Shown here: positions 41,801 to 54,640 of the stretch, piece by piece
Layout: each line of letters begins with the position of its first letter
Numbering within the stretch: the stretch's first letter is position 1
Notes under the pieces: model-generated
The model's database searches: none
Seen by the model: only the letters and a program-made list of their open reading frames with translations
What the model was told of the DNA's origin: nothing
NCBI GenBank assembly: GCA_021904315.1
Contig: CM038914.1
Location: 1,612,001 to 1,676,000 of the forward strand
Direction of reading: 5' to 3'
Length of the DNA: 64,000 nt
Source of the DNA: Sphagnum magellanicum
Lineage: Eukaryota; Streptophyta; Sphagnopsida; Sphagnales; Sphagnaceae
Program-made: the position numbers and the translations under genes

Positions 41801-44800
41801 TGGGAGGACCATACTCATGGGCTGCAGCAAAAAAATTCGGACCTCTCAGTCTTGCACACCTTAAAGAACCATATGCAGAGGAGGACTTCTCAATTGCTTT
41901 GACAGCCCCACAAAAGGTTGTGCATTCAATGCCAATAGGTGTGTTGGTAACCCCAGGAAATCCAATGATTCCCTCAAGATGGAGGGACTTCTTGTTCAAT
42001 GAAAAGCAACATAAAGCATGGACACAGTACAGAAACTCAAATTTTCCCCTAGTGAAATGTTGTGAACATACTTGACCAAGCATTGCTGCTTCAGCCTCAA
42101 TGCCTCCAACTCCCCAGCCTGCAACACCGAGCCCATCTATCATAGTTGTGTGTGAATCAGTTCCAACAAGGCTGTCAGGGTACAACACTCCATTGCTGTT
42201 GAAAACTACTCGAGCCAAATACTCCAAATTCACCTGTACCAGGCCCTCAACCATGTATCAGATCATCTAATCACATTGATCAAAAGTCAGAGAGATCAAA
42301 CTGTCTGTACAAACTACAGTGATTAAACAAACAGAAACAGAATTAACGCATGACTGAGCATGAGCCTCCGATTAAAACAGCAGCAGAACCAACCTGATGC
42401 ACAATACCAGATCCTGGTGGCACCACAAGCATATTTTTGAAGGCAGTTGCCCCCCACTTCAAGAAAGCAAACCGTTCTTTGTTTCGGCCAAATTCCAACT
42501 CCATGTTTGCATGGAGTGCATTTGGTGACCTGGCAACATCTACCTGCACAGAATGGTCAATGACCAAATCAACGGGCACCTGCAAAAAGAGCCAACAAAA
42601 CCATCTCCACTTGAGACAAATAACCACATGAAAGCACACCTCCAGCAGCACAGCCCAAATAGAACATCAAAATTGCAGTAGGATCCTGCAAACTATGTTG
42701 ACTGCAACTACAAATGTCACCAGAATGCAAACACTTTCAGTGCATTTTGATGTCACTTTCAATGCAAACACTCAATGAGGCCATGCTTCATGGCTCTCCC
42801 TGTAGATAGAAGCAAGGGTATAAGTAGAGCCAGATAACATCCCTTGCATCTTACACTCCTAATACAATTCAAGAAAGCAGCTACAACACTGCTGATTGTA
42901 ATGTAATATGAGCAGGATCATCCTTCCAGCTTACCAAAGGATTAATCTTATCTGGGTTACCACCCAGACGTGTGATAGCATCCCGCATGGCAGCTAAATC
43001 AACCACAGCTGGCACTCCAGTAAAATCCTGTAGATGAACAGAAAATTGTGAACAAATCTACTCTCTCTCTATATATCCTATTGTTAGTCACCAAAAAATA
43101 TTGACTACAACCAGCATTGTCAACTGCAATTCAAAAAGGCCAGCATAGTCATGAAAGCATATCTCTCCCGCACACATTACTCTGACACACCTGCACCTCA
43201 AAAAATTTAAAAATTCAGAAATGTGAAAGAGATAGCAAACCTGGAGAATGACACGAGCAGGTTTAAATGGGATTTCCACTTGTTTGGGAGCAGTCTGCTC
43301 CCAGTCCAGGATTTTTTCCACATCTGCCTTGAGGACCTGAAAATTATCACAATTCCGAATTGCAGATTCCAACAGATATCGGATGGAGTAGGGCAGTGTG
43401 TCTGCACACACACATACACACACAGTGATCAACCCTAAGTACTAGAATCACCATACACAGGCCAGTGTCAAGGATAATCCCATGATGAAATGTTTTTGCA
43501 CACAAAAAAACACAAAAGGAGCAACAAGGAATATAGTCCTAGACAATGCCTGCTGTGCCCTACTATTGCAGAATATAAACTAACATAACCAATGCAATGA
43601 CTCCATATCATATCTCGGAAGTGCAGCCAAACCCTAGCTCCCAAGCAACCAAACCAGATCTGATCTCCTCACAAAGGGAGAACCATCATTTATTCATAGG
43701 ACCATTATGTTTGCCTTGTACAATACAGAGGGTTCAATGTAACAGTTCAGCAATTTACCAACTCGTGGATCGTTCAGTTTGGGGAGGCTGTAGTATTTTC
43801 CATATGTGCCTCCACCTGGCTTGGGCAAATCGGTCAAGAGGCTTCCAAAAGGATTCTCAGTAGCTGCAACATGTCCAGACAGACATGCATGCATGCATCA
43901 GAGAAGTCATTTACAGCCTACAAGCTGCTCCTTCACAAAGGTAAAATAGCTGTGTGGAAGTTCAAGCAAGGTACAAAAGAAGCAAGATTCTTGATTAGGA
44001 TATCAGAATAGGTTAGGGTATGTCGGAAGTGGTGAGGATCTTCGCTTCCAACACAGCTTCAAACACAAGAGAATCCTAGTCAGGTATTCCAAACAACTGC
44101 AACAATTTCATCCCCGGCTACAAGACCTCGCAACGCCAATAAAAGAGCAAAAAGAGTAAGATCCCCCGCCTCTCTCATGAGACGAAGAAGATCAAGCGCC
44201 TTTCGTCAAAATTGCAAAGTGAACTCGACAATACGACCAAGGATTTCAAGGCAGAGATCCGATCCAACAAACACTGCGGCCTTCTATACAAGCAGCACAA
44301 AGGCACTGGACATCACCCGCTTACGTACCGTGAGAGGAAGCCATCCTTGATCCGCCTTGTAAAATCCCCAAGGCCGCAGATGCCAGCACCCGAACACCGA
44401 GCGGCCTGCCAGATCTAAACCCCGCCGGAACAGCTAGAGCCCGCAGAACCGCACTCCCGCTGCTGCCGTCAAGCTGATGAGCCAAGCCCGCGACCGCAAA
44501 GCTCCGACTGTACAATCTGGAGCCGTACAATTCAGAAGAGGACAAGCGCCGCAGAGAATTCCTGCTGCAAACGGATGCTGCTGCTGCAAACCCTGAGACG
44601 GATAATAGACGGGAAGTTGTGGAGGAGGCGATCAACTGCTGCGAGGTGCTATTACTGTAAAACTTAGCAGTAATGCCGGACGACACCTGATGGATCGGAG
44701 AAGAAGACGACAACGATGTTGTTGCTTCTGCTGCTGCTGCCGCTGGTCGCAGCCTGACAAATCCACCACTGCGGGCTCTCAAAAAGGACGATGCTATGGT

Positions 44801-44812
44801 GATGGTGTGCAT
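35812..44812 (-). CDS. ACO: Aconitate hydratase, mitochondrial
   Basis: Nineteen exons join in frame to 1056 residues: 44812-44329, 43863-43759, 43401-43241, 43027-42935, 42579-42394, 42233-42072, 41821-41677, 41137-40995, 40603-40547, 40265-40186, 39932-39857, 39609-39424, 39162-39095, 38742-38624, 38305-38184, 37976-37878, 37411-36932, 36703-36605 and 36117-35812. The enzyme isomerises citrate to isocitrate and belongs to the IRP1-like class used by plants in mitochondria and cytosol. Iron-sulfur ligands are Cys601 ([12 protein letters not shown]), Cys667 and Cys670 ([12 protein letters not shown]). The active-site loop [13 protein letters not shown] lies near residues 939-951, and [12 protein letters not shown] and [12 protein letters not shown] are intact. 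The first about 155 residues are Ser/Ala/Arg-rich, a long mitochondrial presequence with no acidic run. The ATG at 44812 is the first in frame. No broken exon was found. Confidence 0.96.
41318..41600 (+). repeat. Dispersed repeat, copy B, inside aconitase intron 7
   Basis: Lies between aconitase exons 8 and 7 (intron 41138-41676) on the strand opposite the gene. It matches 8735-9030 in order and orientation through GGCAGTTCCAG, CCAAAACTAACC, GTCACTCA, TTTCAGACCAT, GACTTCATCA, GTAGATAA, ATAATCT and TTCAGGCAAACCA. It makes up most of this intron. Confidence 0.55.
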
Positions 44813-45095
44813 TATGAGCTGACGCGGCCCCGGATTGTTGTACAGCAATGACTCTGACTTGTGACCCGCAGTCCTTGCATACTCTAGCTAATCACGCGCC
44901 CTACTCACACCAGGCCCCCCCCCCGGTTTTCTTTATCCCTGCAATTCCGCCCCCACTGCCAGTGCCGTTCGCCGTATTTTATTAAAATCCTACTCACCCC
45001 GTCGTCGTTTTGTTCTCAGCTTCACGTCTCTTCTGCTGATCTCGCTCTATCTCCACTCGCGGGCGCTCTCTCTTTCTTTCTTTCTCGATCACGCG

Positions 45096-45131
<36 letters not shown>

Positions 45132-45350
45132 GTTTTCCAAGAATGAGTGAAAGAAGGCGGAATTGGCACACGAGGATGCGATGATCACGGGTGGGGTGTG
45201 TGCGTTTGTTGTCTCTTGAGAACGGCCAAGGGGTTGGTCGCGTGGTGTCGTCCGGAGAACGCGTGTCGTGACGCGCCGCTTGGCGCCGCGACAAGTGTAG
45301 GAACCGGCGGGGGGGATCCCCGGTTCTTGGGAGGCCAAAATTCAATAAAC
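44813..45350 (-). promoter_or_regulatory. Aconitase 5' region: CpG-rich with CT microsatellite
   Basis: G+C and CpG rise sharply for about 500 bp upstream of the aconitase ATG, then fall beyond 45350. A CT run at 45099-45129 (GA on the gene strand) lies about 290 bp upstream; GA-rich tracts are common in plant core promoters. Open frames through this run are Arg/Glu artefacts. No TATA box could be assigned with confidence. Confidence 0.5.
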
Positions 45351-46318
45351 CCATTTTCACCAATTTTGAAGCCTGCTCAAAAACTTAAGCACACATTGGG
45401 CGGTGGTTTTGGCGGTGCGAAATTCCGCACAAATGCGAAAAATAAAAATGTGCAGGGTAGTGATACCCTTGTTGTATATTCCTTTTTTTGAGAAAAACCG
45501 CCAAATTTCACCCCAAAAAAAAAAAACTGCCACATTTCCACTCAATTCCCTTATTTTGTGTGAAATTTGTGAGGACCAAAGGACCTTCTTGGGGGCTTTA
45601 CTGAGAATGAGGGCTCCATGTGTGCATAAAGTTCAGTACTGGACGCAAATTCCAACAACAACCCCCTTTTTGAGCCCTGTTTGAGTTCCCTACCTGGTGA
45701 AAAGATCTTGATGCGCAAGGACCCACTTCTCACAATAGCCACTGAAAGAGTGCTATTCAAGCTCCTTACCCAGCCTAAAGAATTTGATTTATTTTGAGAG
45801 GAGAGGATAGCAGCTTAAGGTTAAAGTCCATCATATTCAAGAAACCTTACACACAAGGTGCCTTCCTTCGTGGCAGAAATTGTATTGACAATAAGACGGC
45901 CTCCACATACATTAGAAAAACTCCATCCATTCTTTACCTGAATCGTGACATCTTTCCTTCTAGGCTGCTACAATCATAGCTTCCATGATCACATCACCTT
46001 TTCATTCTTTTATTTCAACTACCGGCACTCATAGCCACCTCGTGATTCTACCATCGAGCATTGACCAAATGAAAGAGTTATCTGAGTGGAACTGCATGCA
46101 ACTCACCACAAAAGGACATTCGTCTTTTTGTGGGAACATGTTCCCAAAGTGTTTAACATTGATTAATCATGTATTTTCAACACGGTTGCAACTCTTCAAT
46201 ACATGGGAAAGCACCTTTCCATGCAGCAAGAAACAAAGGCCTATGTCTCTGGCTTCCCGTTAGGTTGTTCTCTGCAACTTAGCCTAATGGAGAGGGAACC
46301 TTAGTCCAACTATAGCCA
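45351..46318. other. Intergenic stretch without recognised gene
   Basis: Small open frames only (for example 45985-46263); no domain recognised. Confidence 0.4.
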
Positions 46319-46380
46319 CAGTGTACCCGGTAGTAAGGTCCTCCGCCTCCTAAAACACTAGGTCTAATACCCTCCTACTC
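46319..46380 (+). pseudogene. Possible tRNA-like or SINE head
   Basis: TGTACCCGGTAGTAAGG resembles an A box, and GGTCTAATACCC, about 40 bases on, resembles a B box (GGTTCGAATCC) with several changes. The part between could form an anticodon arm. The stems are poor; this is a weak call. Confidence 0.28.
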
Positions 46381-47141
46381 TTGTCTCCTTTTCAACTCCA
46401 TATGTTCAAGCAGGTTATAATAAGCTTTCCCTCTTGCCTCATGGTGGGTAAGGCCCATGGGTGAGGAAATTCCCAAAAACTCAACCACCTAAACCCTCCT
46501 TGCCTCTAGGTCCCATGTTTGGGAATTGCCCCACTTTGTGACATTACCCTACATTTATAGTAGTTTTGGGTTTTTTTAATGAAGGATCTTCTTCCTATTT
46601 TGGTGAGTTATTTTGTGGGAGAGACCAAGTGGTGATGGTGGTTTAGCAGTAGCACCATAAACTGTTCAAATAAGCTTCCTGACTCAAACAGGGTCTGGTT
46701 TTACCAAGCACTTATTTGTTCTTGAAAGACAAGTTGCTTCAGGACTACATCCAAGTGGAATCATAGTTATGAATTTGTAAACAATTGTAGTAGGGTAGCT
46801 CAATGTTATCAGGGGCACACTATGAAACATGACTCAGGATTGTTAAATCTTCGTATTGAAACCCTCATAGAGTGTTTCTTTTATTGGCAATTTTTTGCCA
46901 AATTTCAACCTGAAATGTATGGTTTCAACTTATACAAAGGATTTTTCATGGAAAGAATGGCCCACATTCGCCAGATTTTGAAAAAAATTAATTTCAAATG
47001 GCCAGACTTTTAAGATAAGTCCCAGTAGGAAGCCAAGAACATAGAAAGATACGGTATTTTTCTATTTCGTATTAATATATAATGAAACTTGGCAAAATTG
47101 TTTTTCAAATCATCTACATCACAAAATCCGTGAAAGAAACA

Positions 47142-47161
47142 CCCCCCCCCCCCCCCCCCCC
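47142..47161. repeat. Poly-C run
   Basis: Twenty consecutive C residues followed by more C-rich sequence to 47176. Confidence 0.9.
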
Positions 47162-47344
47162 AACCCCCTCCCCCCCTTATATGGCAAACTAGAGTTCTTA
47201 TATATATACTAGCTTTAAATGACATTGTGAGTTCAACTTTATCAAAACCTTAATATCTTTAAAATCACATGCCAGGGTTGAGACCACCCCCATCCAGATT
47301 AATCTAAAACTGTGACTCATTTGAAACTGGCCACAGTGAACCAG

Positions 47345-47640
47345 CAACCACTAGCGCACCATGAAGGATGGATGGTAAGTGATTAGGAAACAGTTTTCTG
47401 TTAGGTACCACTTCCCTAGTTAACCATGGTGGTTAGCTCAGTTGCTTTTTTAAACCAGCTAACAACTCACAAGCAGGTTGTTAATAGGTAGGTAGTAAAA
47501 ACAACCTTTACCCCATCCATGTATAAACCATCTACTTACATGATAGTTATCGATTTTCTTACCTATCTGCCTATATATGAAACCTATTTCCAACAGAGTT
47601 GTTACCAAGGTAAAATCAAATATTAACTCAGGTGAGGGTT
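47345..47640 (+). repeat. Dispersed repeat family, copy 2
   Basis: Partner of 23925-24200. Shared words in order: TGGATGGTAA, AGGAAACAG, CTTCCCTA, TTAACCATGGTGGTTA, ACAAC, TACCTAT and TTACCAAGGT. Noncoding. Confidence 0.5.
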
Positions 47641-50600
47641 TTATGATGCTCCAACCCTTCTTCCAACACGTTTTTTTCTCTTTGACTCCATCACTCATTG
47701 TTTTCAGGACTCATCAAAGTCATCCATAAAGTCAGGAAAAGACAGCACCAGAACCCCCCCCCCGGCCCACCCCCGTCACCCCCCTCTTTGGTCTCGTAGG
47801 GGATGAGATTTCAAAAAATAGGGAAAAGAAGTACACCGAGCTTCTCAGTGGGGGCATGAAACTCAATTTTGGTGGTAATCTGAGTTCGCCTCACATTATG
47901 TATGTGTACTGTAACTATATCTGTTCTCGAGCCTCATGGATTTAATCCCCAGTCTCAGCAGCATTTCATACCCTCTTTACTTATATAAAATAATTGGTGT
48001 CCGCACATGCTTCATTCCGTAATTCGTGATTGGCTGGAGCCCCCTCCCCTCACCTTCCCTTGAAAGCCCCCAGCCAAATCGAGCGGCAGTTGATATCTCC
48101 ATGGGAGATTGCTATTTTTAATCCGCATTGAGCTCAAATGGAATGTCCTTACAAACCATCATTTACAATTTTTTCATGACTTTGCCCACAACAACAGCCA
48201 GGAGAGGGGATGAAGCATCAAATGAGGGGGTGCAACTCAGGCCCAACCAACAACAGGGCATGACTTTACCGAAAAACTTTAATATTATTTCCTTGATTGA
48301 TTTTCACTTTCATTCCTTGGAGATACACTCACATTTTCCAATTGCCAATTATGCCCCTTAAATACAAAAATAAAATTGACAATGCTTCTTGATGCTTGTA
48401 TAATGCTCATTAAACACAATTTTGCAATCAATGTTTGCAACCTTCAAAAAATAAATTCATCATGCTCAAAATGTATCATGGTCAGTGATTTTTTTTCGAC
48501 AAGTTTTGTTGTTTTTGTTTACCAAAAATTTGTGAATGTTTTTGGGAAAATGTGTTTTTCTAGTGTGAAATTGACTAATTTTGCTAATTTTTTGGAAAAT
48601 TTTGATAATCATTTAATATTAAAATTTTGAGGGAAAAAAAAACCCTGATCATGTCATCTGTAATTGCAACCCAAATCATGTTATATTAATATCCACCACG
48701 AGCCTCATGAAAATAATTGACTATATCATTCAAAACCAAGTGTAGTCCATATTTTGAAACATTGGAATTCGGGGACACAGCCATCCATGGGGAAAATTTA
48801 GGGTAAGTAATCAACACTTCGTATATTATGAACAATGTTTCTTTTTTCAAATTTTTTTATGTAACCAAGGTGGCAATCTTCCATAAGCTGGTTTAGCCAA
48901 TTTTGGTTATTAAAAATATTAAAGGAAAATTCTTAACCTTCTTGTTTATTTTTGGCTACGTACTTGAATTGTGTTAAGAAATCTCACAATTTTATTCAGA
49001 TTTTTTCTATTTTTGGAATTTTTTTTCTCAAAAAATCATTGAATTTGTGACAATTTTTTTCAATTTTTTTGCAATAATGTGAAATTTTGCACCAAAAAAG
49101 AAGTTGATCATGAATGGACTTCCCAACTATGAAACCAAACCTATAAATAAATTTGGAACCAAAGATCAAAATGAAAACCAAACTTATGTGGTAATTTAAG
49201 GTAAGCTAAACCAAAAATCATTACTAGCATTATGGATTTAAATTACTTTAATTAGTTCATTGTCAACAAATGTACAACCCCAAGGAAAAAAAAACCCTAA
49301 TCTTTAAATTTTGTGCAAAATTAAACTAACCTAAGATTATAGATGGTGTTATATTGGTTCGAGTTTAATTTGACAACAAAATTAAATTTAATCGATATTT
49401 TTAAAAGCTTTAAATTGGTTATGCACCAAATTTTGATCCCCCGTTTCCAATTTTTTGAGTTTAACATCAGTTTATTGCCAAACTTCAATGAATTGACTCC
49501 AATTATGTCAAACATAGCCCATAATCATGTTTAACCAAATAAATGAATATTTATCCTTACATCATATTGACTTATTTATGTAGGAGAGACTAGTTATTAT
49601 ATTTGTGGTTGTCTCACATCCCCAATTATCTACTTGTTGGTGCAACCAAGTATGTGTTGTTTAAGGTGGTGGTAAAATACAAAGCAATCCAAATAGGGAC
49701 TTGTATGGCCTTGGGGATGGGACATCCTTCCTCTTTAGTTAAATGCATTTTAGTTTCAATATTATTTTCTTCTTTTAGACCAAAATGGCCTTCACTCCTT
49801 CCATATTTTGATAACTTAATATAATTTTTGGTTATGAACATTATCTAATAGGTATTGTTATTGCTTGTACACAATAATAATAAACAAAAACAACATTATC
49901 TTGAATATTCAACAACTAGTTGGCTACTATTGATTAGCATTGTGTATTTTAATCAATTGGGATCAGCCATATCTTTTTGTGTGAAATTTGTCACCCACAT
50001 GACATGGAGAAGCTTTCCTAATCATAATATTCCTTTTGTATTTTTTTAAAAATCATATTTAGAACTAACATAAAGGATTTTGCCAATATTTTACAACAAT
50101 TTTAATAGGCGGTCAAAAATTAGAAGGACTCTTAAATGCTATTAAATTCTTTTTTTTCTAAACCAAATTTGGCTACAATAGGCTATGTGTGATTGCAATT
50201 TGTACAAATATCAATATTTTATATTATTAAAAAATTAAAAACCTGTTGGTATCAAGTTTTTCAATTTTTTGAAATCAGTGATTTTTCAAGAAAAAGAAAA
50301 AGAAAAAATAGTTGAATTTACATTAGAAAATCAAAACTTTCCAAAAAAAATCAATTGTTTTTTGAAAAAATGAAAAAAAAATTCTAGAAACCAAAAAAAA
50401 TTGAGATGTTGAGTAAAATTGTTACACACACATCATTACAATTATTATGGTAAAATCTTCCATGGTATTGATTTTTCCCTTGCAAATAAAAAGGTCACTA
50501 TGGAAAGATTAGTAATTGAATGCCCATAGGAAACCTAAATATATGCCTACTATTCATTTTCCAAGATATAGTAATGTGGCATGTGCCATTAACCCAAGCA

Positions 50601-50970
50601 TGAATAGGACCTTGACAATAAAATTCAATTGTGACAAAATATTTTAATTTTTAATTAATATATATAAATAAAAATTACTTAAATTTCTCTCTTTTTCTAA
50701 GGAGGGAATGTAGCACCTTGCATTCAAAAATTACAAAATCACTTCCAAGAAATCTCACTTGATTTTTAACAATACCAAAAGCTTGCCCCAATTTTCTTAA
50801 AGTATTTAGTTTTGATTTCTTGATTTTTTGGACAAAATTGTTCAATATTCAATAAATATTGCACCATAGATCTAAACACTATTAAATCACCTTGGTGCAC
50901 CCTTCCTCATTAAGGGCTTTTCAATAATGCCAAGAGCGCAATAATGAGATATTGTGGCTTGGGAAATGTG
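47641..50970. other. AT-rich intergenic stretch
   Basis: No gene recognised. Open frames up to 84 codons are AT-driven and carry no motif that I know. Confidence 0.45.
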
Positions 50971-52590
50971 ATGTGTTGTCATATCTAAATGTTTAAATTG
51001 TCTACCAAAACATATCAACATAAACTCCTAGTACACAAGTGCACACACATAATCAAATCATACTCAACTACACCTTGAAAGAATCAAAGCCTTTAATTTA
51101 AACAAAGAAACTTGCTTGGACAACTTCACAACACAAAACACATCATAATTTTCAATTACACAAAAACAAACATATAAAAATATTATTCACAAAACTTTGA
51201 AGTTTCAAAAATTATGAATGAAATTCCAAAGCACAAAGACATGTTTATCCTAAATTATTAAAACGAACATTTTTCAAATTAAGATTATTTTACTTGTTTA
51301 AAATATCCAATCAAGCTATGTTAAAGGGTGAAATTATAGCCCCCAATCATTATTGTCTTCCAAAAGGTAAGACCAAGGGAACAAAGTCAACATCTTATTA
51401 TTCAATAGATAAAAATTACCCTCACTAACTTATTTTACTCAAATAATAAGTAAGAAATCACACAAAGAGCAAATGAAAAAGGTATGGTTTATTGTTCAAT
51501 AACAAATCTACCATCATGTATGTAGGTTAATTTAAGGGGGTAGGGGAAGAAAATAGAAAATGGCAATATGGGAAATGATCATAACCCAAGAATACTTAGT
51601 CTCCAAGGTTCTATAGTACCTTTAATGCCTTTGGGTGTTGCCCTAGCGGGGTTTGTAGACCTCCTACAACTATTGTCCCACCTCAGCCACACATGCAAGC
51701 CTTTTAATGATTATGCATGCCGCTTGCACCACTTTGAAATGCCTCCCCACTATTTTCTATTGTTTGTAGCACACTGCATCCAGTCATAACCATTACCTAC
51801 CACCTACAACATTACATTCTCATCTACAAGTAGCAACATGTTAATATTCTCCCCTTTCTTTCTACCACCAAGTATTAGCTCTTACCTTCCTATGGCAGCC
51901 AATAATTTATTACTCTAGAAACTACCAAGTGATATGCACCTTTAGTCTATGTTTTAAAAGAAATGTAGAAATACCATGTCAAGGAACAACCTACTTGGTA
52001 TAATATCAAACTACTTTACCTTCCACACATCCTAAAAGATTACATACACACCAAAACACATCGGATTCCTCAACCATTTTCCATTAAAATCACACACAAA
52101 TACAAGTACATTTCCTCACTATTATATATTCCCTAGTAGTAAAATACACATTTTTCCAAAATAATCCTTCATTTCAACCTCCAACTACAAAGGTATCGAA
52201 TGCCTTTAAAGTTCCCCAACACTTCCTCTAATCTTCCTTTTTCACAAATCACACAAGGCCCACATTAACCCCAAGAAAATAAGGCCTTTATCTTAATCCC
52301 TTCCTAGAAATCTTTTAGATGATTGGGTAGATTACCCCCAACCACCCATTAACATGAACTACTTAATCCCATTAGCTTCACCCTTTGGATAAGGGAAGGT
52401 AAATCTACCATTAGTAACTTTTAATGATTATGAGGCCTATGGTACTAACTAGTCTAAAGATTTCTACTCGTTAACAAGTTGCATTCATATTAATCATGAC
52501 AACTATCATTTGTTATCATATTTAGGCACCTAACTGTCTACCACAATATATCAACATAAACTCCTACTAAATAAACACTCACACACACAT
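50971..52590. repeat. Direct repeat pair 1.54 kb apart
   Basis: About 50971-51055 and 52513-52590 share TTGTCATAT or TTATCATAT, then TGTCTACCA, then ATATCAACATAAACTCCTA, then CACACACATAATCA. They are direct and diverged. With the 51100/58630 pair they suggest old long terminal repeats or a nested duplication. Confidence 0.5.
51100..51255 (+). repeat. Direct repeat, left copy, flanking the gypsy relic
   Basis: Shares AACACAAAACACATCATAAT, TTCAATTACACAAAAA, TTCACAAAA.TTTGAAGT and CCAAAGCACAAA with 58630-58778 in the same orientation. A broken Ty3/gypsy integrase lies between the two copies, so they may be remains of its long terminal repeats. Confidence 0.5.
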
Positions 52591-53289
52591 AATCAGCCCC
52601 CTATATGGGGATAAGGTATTTATAAGCTAGATAGTAGAACTTATGTAAGTTATGGGATGACCAAAAATGGACACCTTGGTTTCAAAAGGTGAATTCAATG
52701 GGTTGGGTGTTAATTCGTGGAACATTGATCACATACTAGGGTGAAAGCATGGTAAAGTATGCCAATGAAGGATACTTGATTTTTTTATGAAAACTATCCA
52801 TAAATTAAGCCTTGATATATTGAATTCATGAATATCTTTTATTTTAATGATCAATAAAAGGAAGTTTTTTGACTTCATTGAATAATTTAAAAGATTACAT
52901 GCTTTAATATGCATTGAAGTACATTTTTAAAAATACAAGTACATGAAAGTATGTGTCCCACTTTTGAACAATTATATGAAAATATGATGAAAGTACAATT
53001 GTAATTGGATTTTTTATACTTTCAAATGGATGAAACACTAATATGTATCAATGTGTTTTTTTTTTTTTCATATTATAGTCATAATCTACTAAATTTTTCA
53101 TTTAAAAGTATGTTTGAAAATTTGAAAACTTAATCAATTTAAAACATACTTCTCATCCATTTTCCTTATACAATTTTTTTTCAAACTTTGTGTAACTAAC
53201 CATAAATTCAATCTAGAGTGTACCATTGTTTTATTATGAAAGTTAACGAAGTTTTGAATAGGTTTTTTCATGTTTATGCCATAAATGTG
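51256..53289. other. AT-rich stretch downstream of the gypsy integrase relic
   Basis: No gene recognised. It may include the decayed 3' end of the retroelement. Confidence 0.35.
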
Positions 53290-54640
53290 ATTGTTATTTG
53301 TATGGGATTTTTTTTTTGGCATATTTTACCATGTTTTCACCCACCAACATGGTGATAGTGTCACATGTAGACGTACACAACACACATCGTAAACTTGCAT
53401 GCACCATTATAAGTTTTGGGTCCACTATCCCATCAATGTTTGGAAGATGCCATGTAGGTGAACAATTGCACACATGATCCTTCCACACCATGTTGTATCA
53501 TCCCTTTAAAATCAAGACTCATGAAAGCAATGCCTTTCAGACTTTCAAGATGACACATCCTACCACAACATCCAACGTTGTAGACATTGTTTGTAGCAAA
53601 TACACCTAATTTCTTGGGGTATATCTCTAATTTGTGGCAAGTACCTTCCTCCATGTATAATGGTATACTACAATGTGTTTCAATGTTGAAAAATAACAAG
53701 GTTTTCAAACGCCATTGGCATGACCTTTTTTGAAAAGTTGTGTCATATGATCACATCCACGTGCATATGGATCATCCCAAATCCAAAATTGTCATCATTT
53801 TTCTACAAATGGATGTAAGCAAGTTTGGATCCCAATCAAATAAAATGAAATATGGTAGGAAAAAAAATGATGTTTGCTTACTAAACCAATAGCCCATAGT
53901 CAACCACAACAACCAAAGGTCCCAATCCCCCAAATGTCCTTTTCTACAAGCCATATTTTTGGAAACCTCTTTTGATTAAACTTCCACAACCCTCTTTACT
54001 AAATCATCTACCTATAGGTGATCCTATGATGTGTTGTGATGGTCTATCAAGGCTTGTTCACACAATGCTTGAAACTCCTTCAAAAACTCCTAACCTTGAT
54101 CCATGAACACTTAAATGAATACCCCAAACTGGTGCAATGTTTGATCCAAGAAAACATAAACTATTTTTTCACTATTTTGTCCAACAATGGCATTAGTTCA
54201 CTCTAATTTGGAAAAGTGTTCCACCATCATTACCACATACCGATTGTGTTACATGGTCAATCACAATGGTCTTGCAAAGTTTAAACTCCATAGGTAACCC
54301 AAGCCCATGATGGGAAGAGGATGTAATTGTGGAATAACACATCAAAAGAAACACAAACCCTATCATACACAATGCACCTTGGCACAAATTGTTGGACCTT
54401 CATGTGCATTCTTCACCACCAATACTAACTTGTAGTAAAATGAGGGTACATTGTACACCAAAATGACCTAGCTCCTCATGGACATGCTACATTAATCATG
54501 CTTGTTGAATTGGATGATGAACAATTCTCACTTAACCATACCCCCACATTCAGAATAAATGGTTAGTTTCCCATTTGAACCTTTTGGTTTTTTGTAAGCT
54601 CTAGTATTTCTCCTTAGTTGTCACTCCAACAAACTTATCC
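53290..54640 (-). pseudogene. Broken Ty3/gypsy retrotransposon integrase
   Basis: On the minus strand, with several stops and frame changes, the order of a gypsy integrase is clear. Near 54560 comes VRIVHHPIQQA; at 54490-54410 the zinc-binding start HEELGHFGVQCTLILLQ. The core start MGLGYRWSLDFAGPL-like sequence follows at about 54320-54250, then RYVVMMVEHFSKLE. At about 54110-53990 come VFMDQG, EFLKEFQALCEQALIDH and TS.DH, the region around the second catalytic Asp. The tail at 53490-53300 has HLPNIDGIVDP and LRCVLC. Reverse transcriptase and RNase H were not recognised upstream. The relic cannot encode a working protein. Confidence 0.82.

Noticed and set aside
41822..42071. Open frame running from aconitase exon 6 into the next intron
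   Set aside because: Length 250 bp is not a multiple of three. GT-AG ends and family similarity on both sides show it is an intron.
45022..45363. Arg/Glu-rich minus-strand frames near the aconitase promoter
   Set aside because: They are produced by the CT/GA microsatellite.
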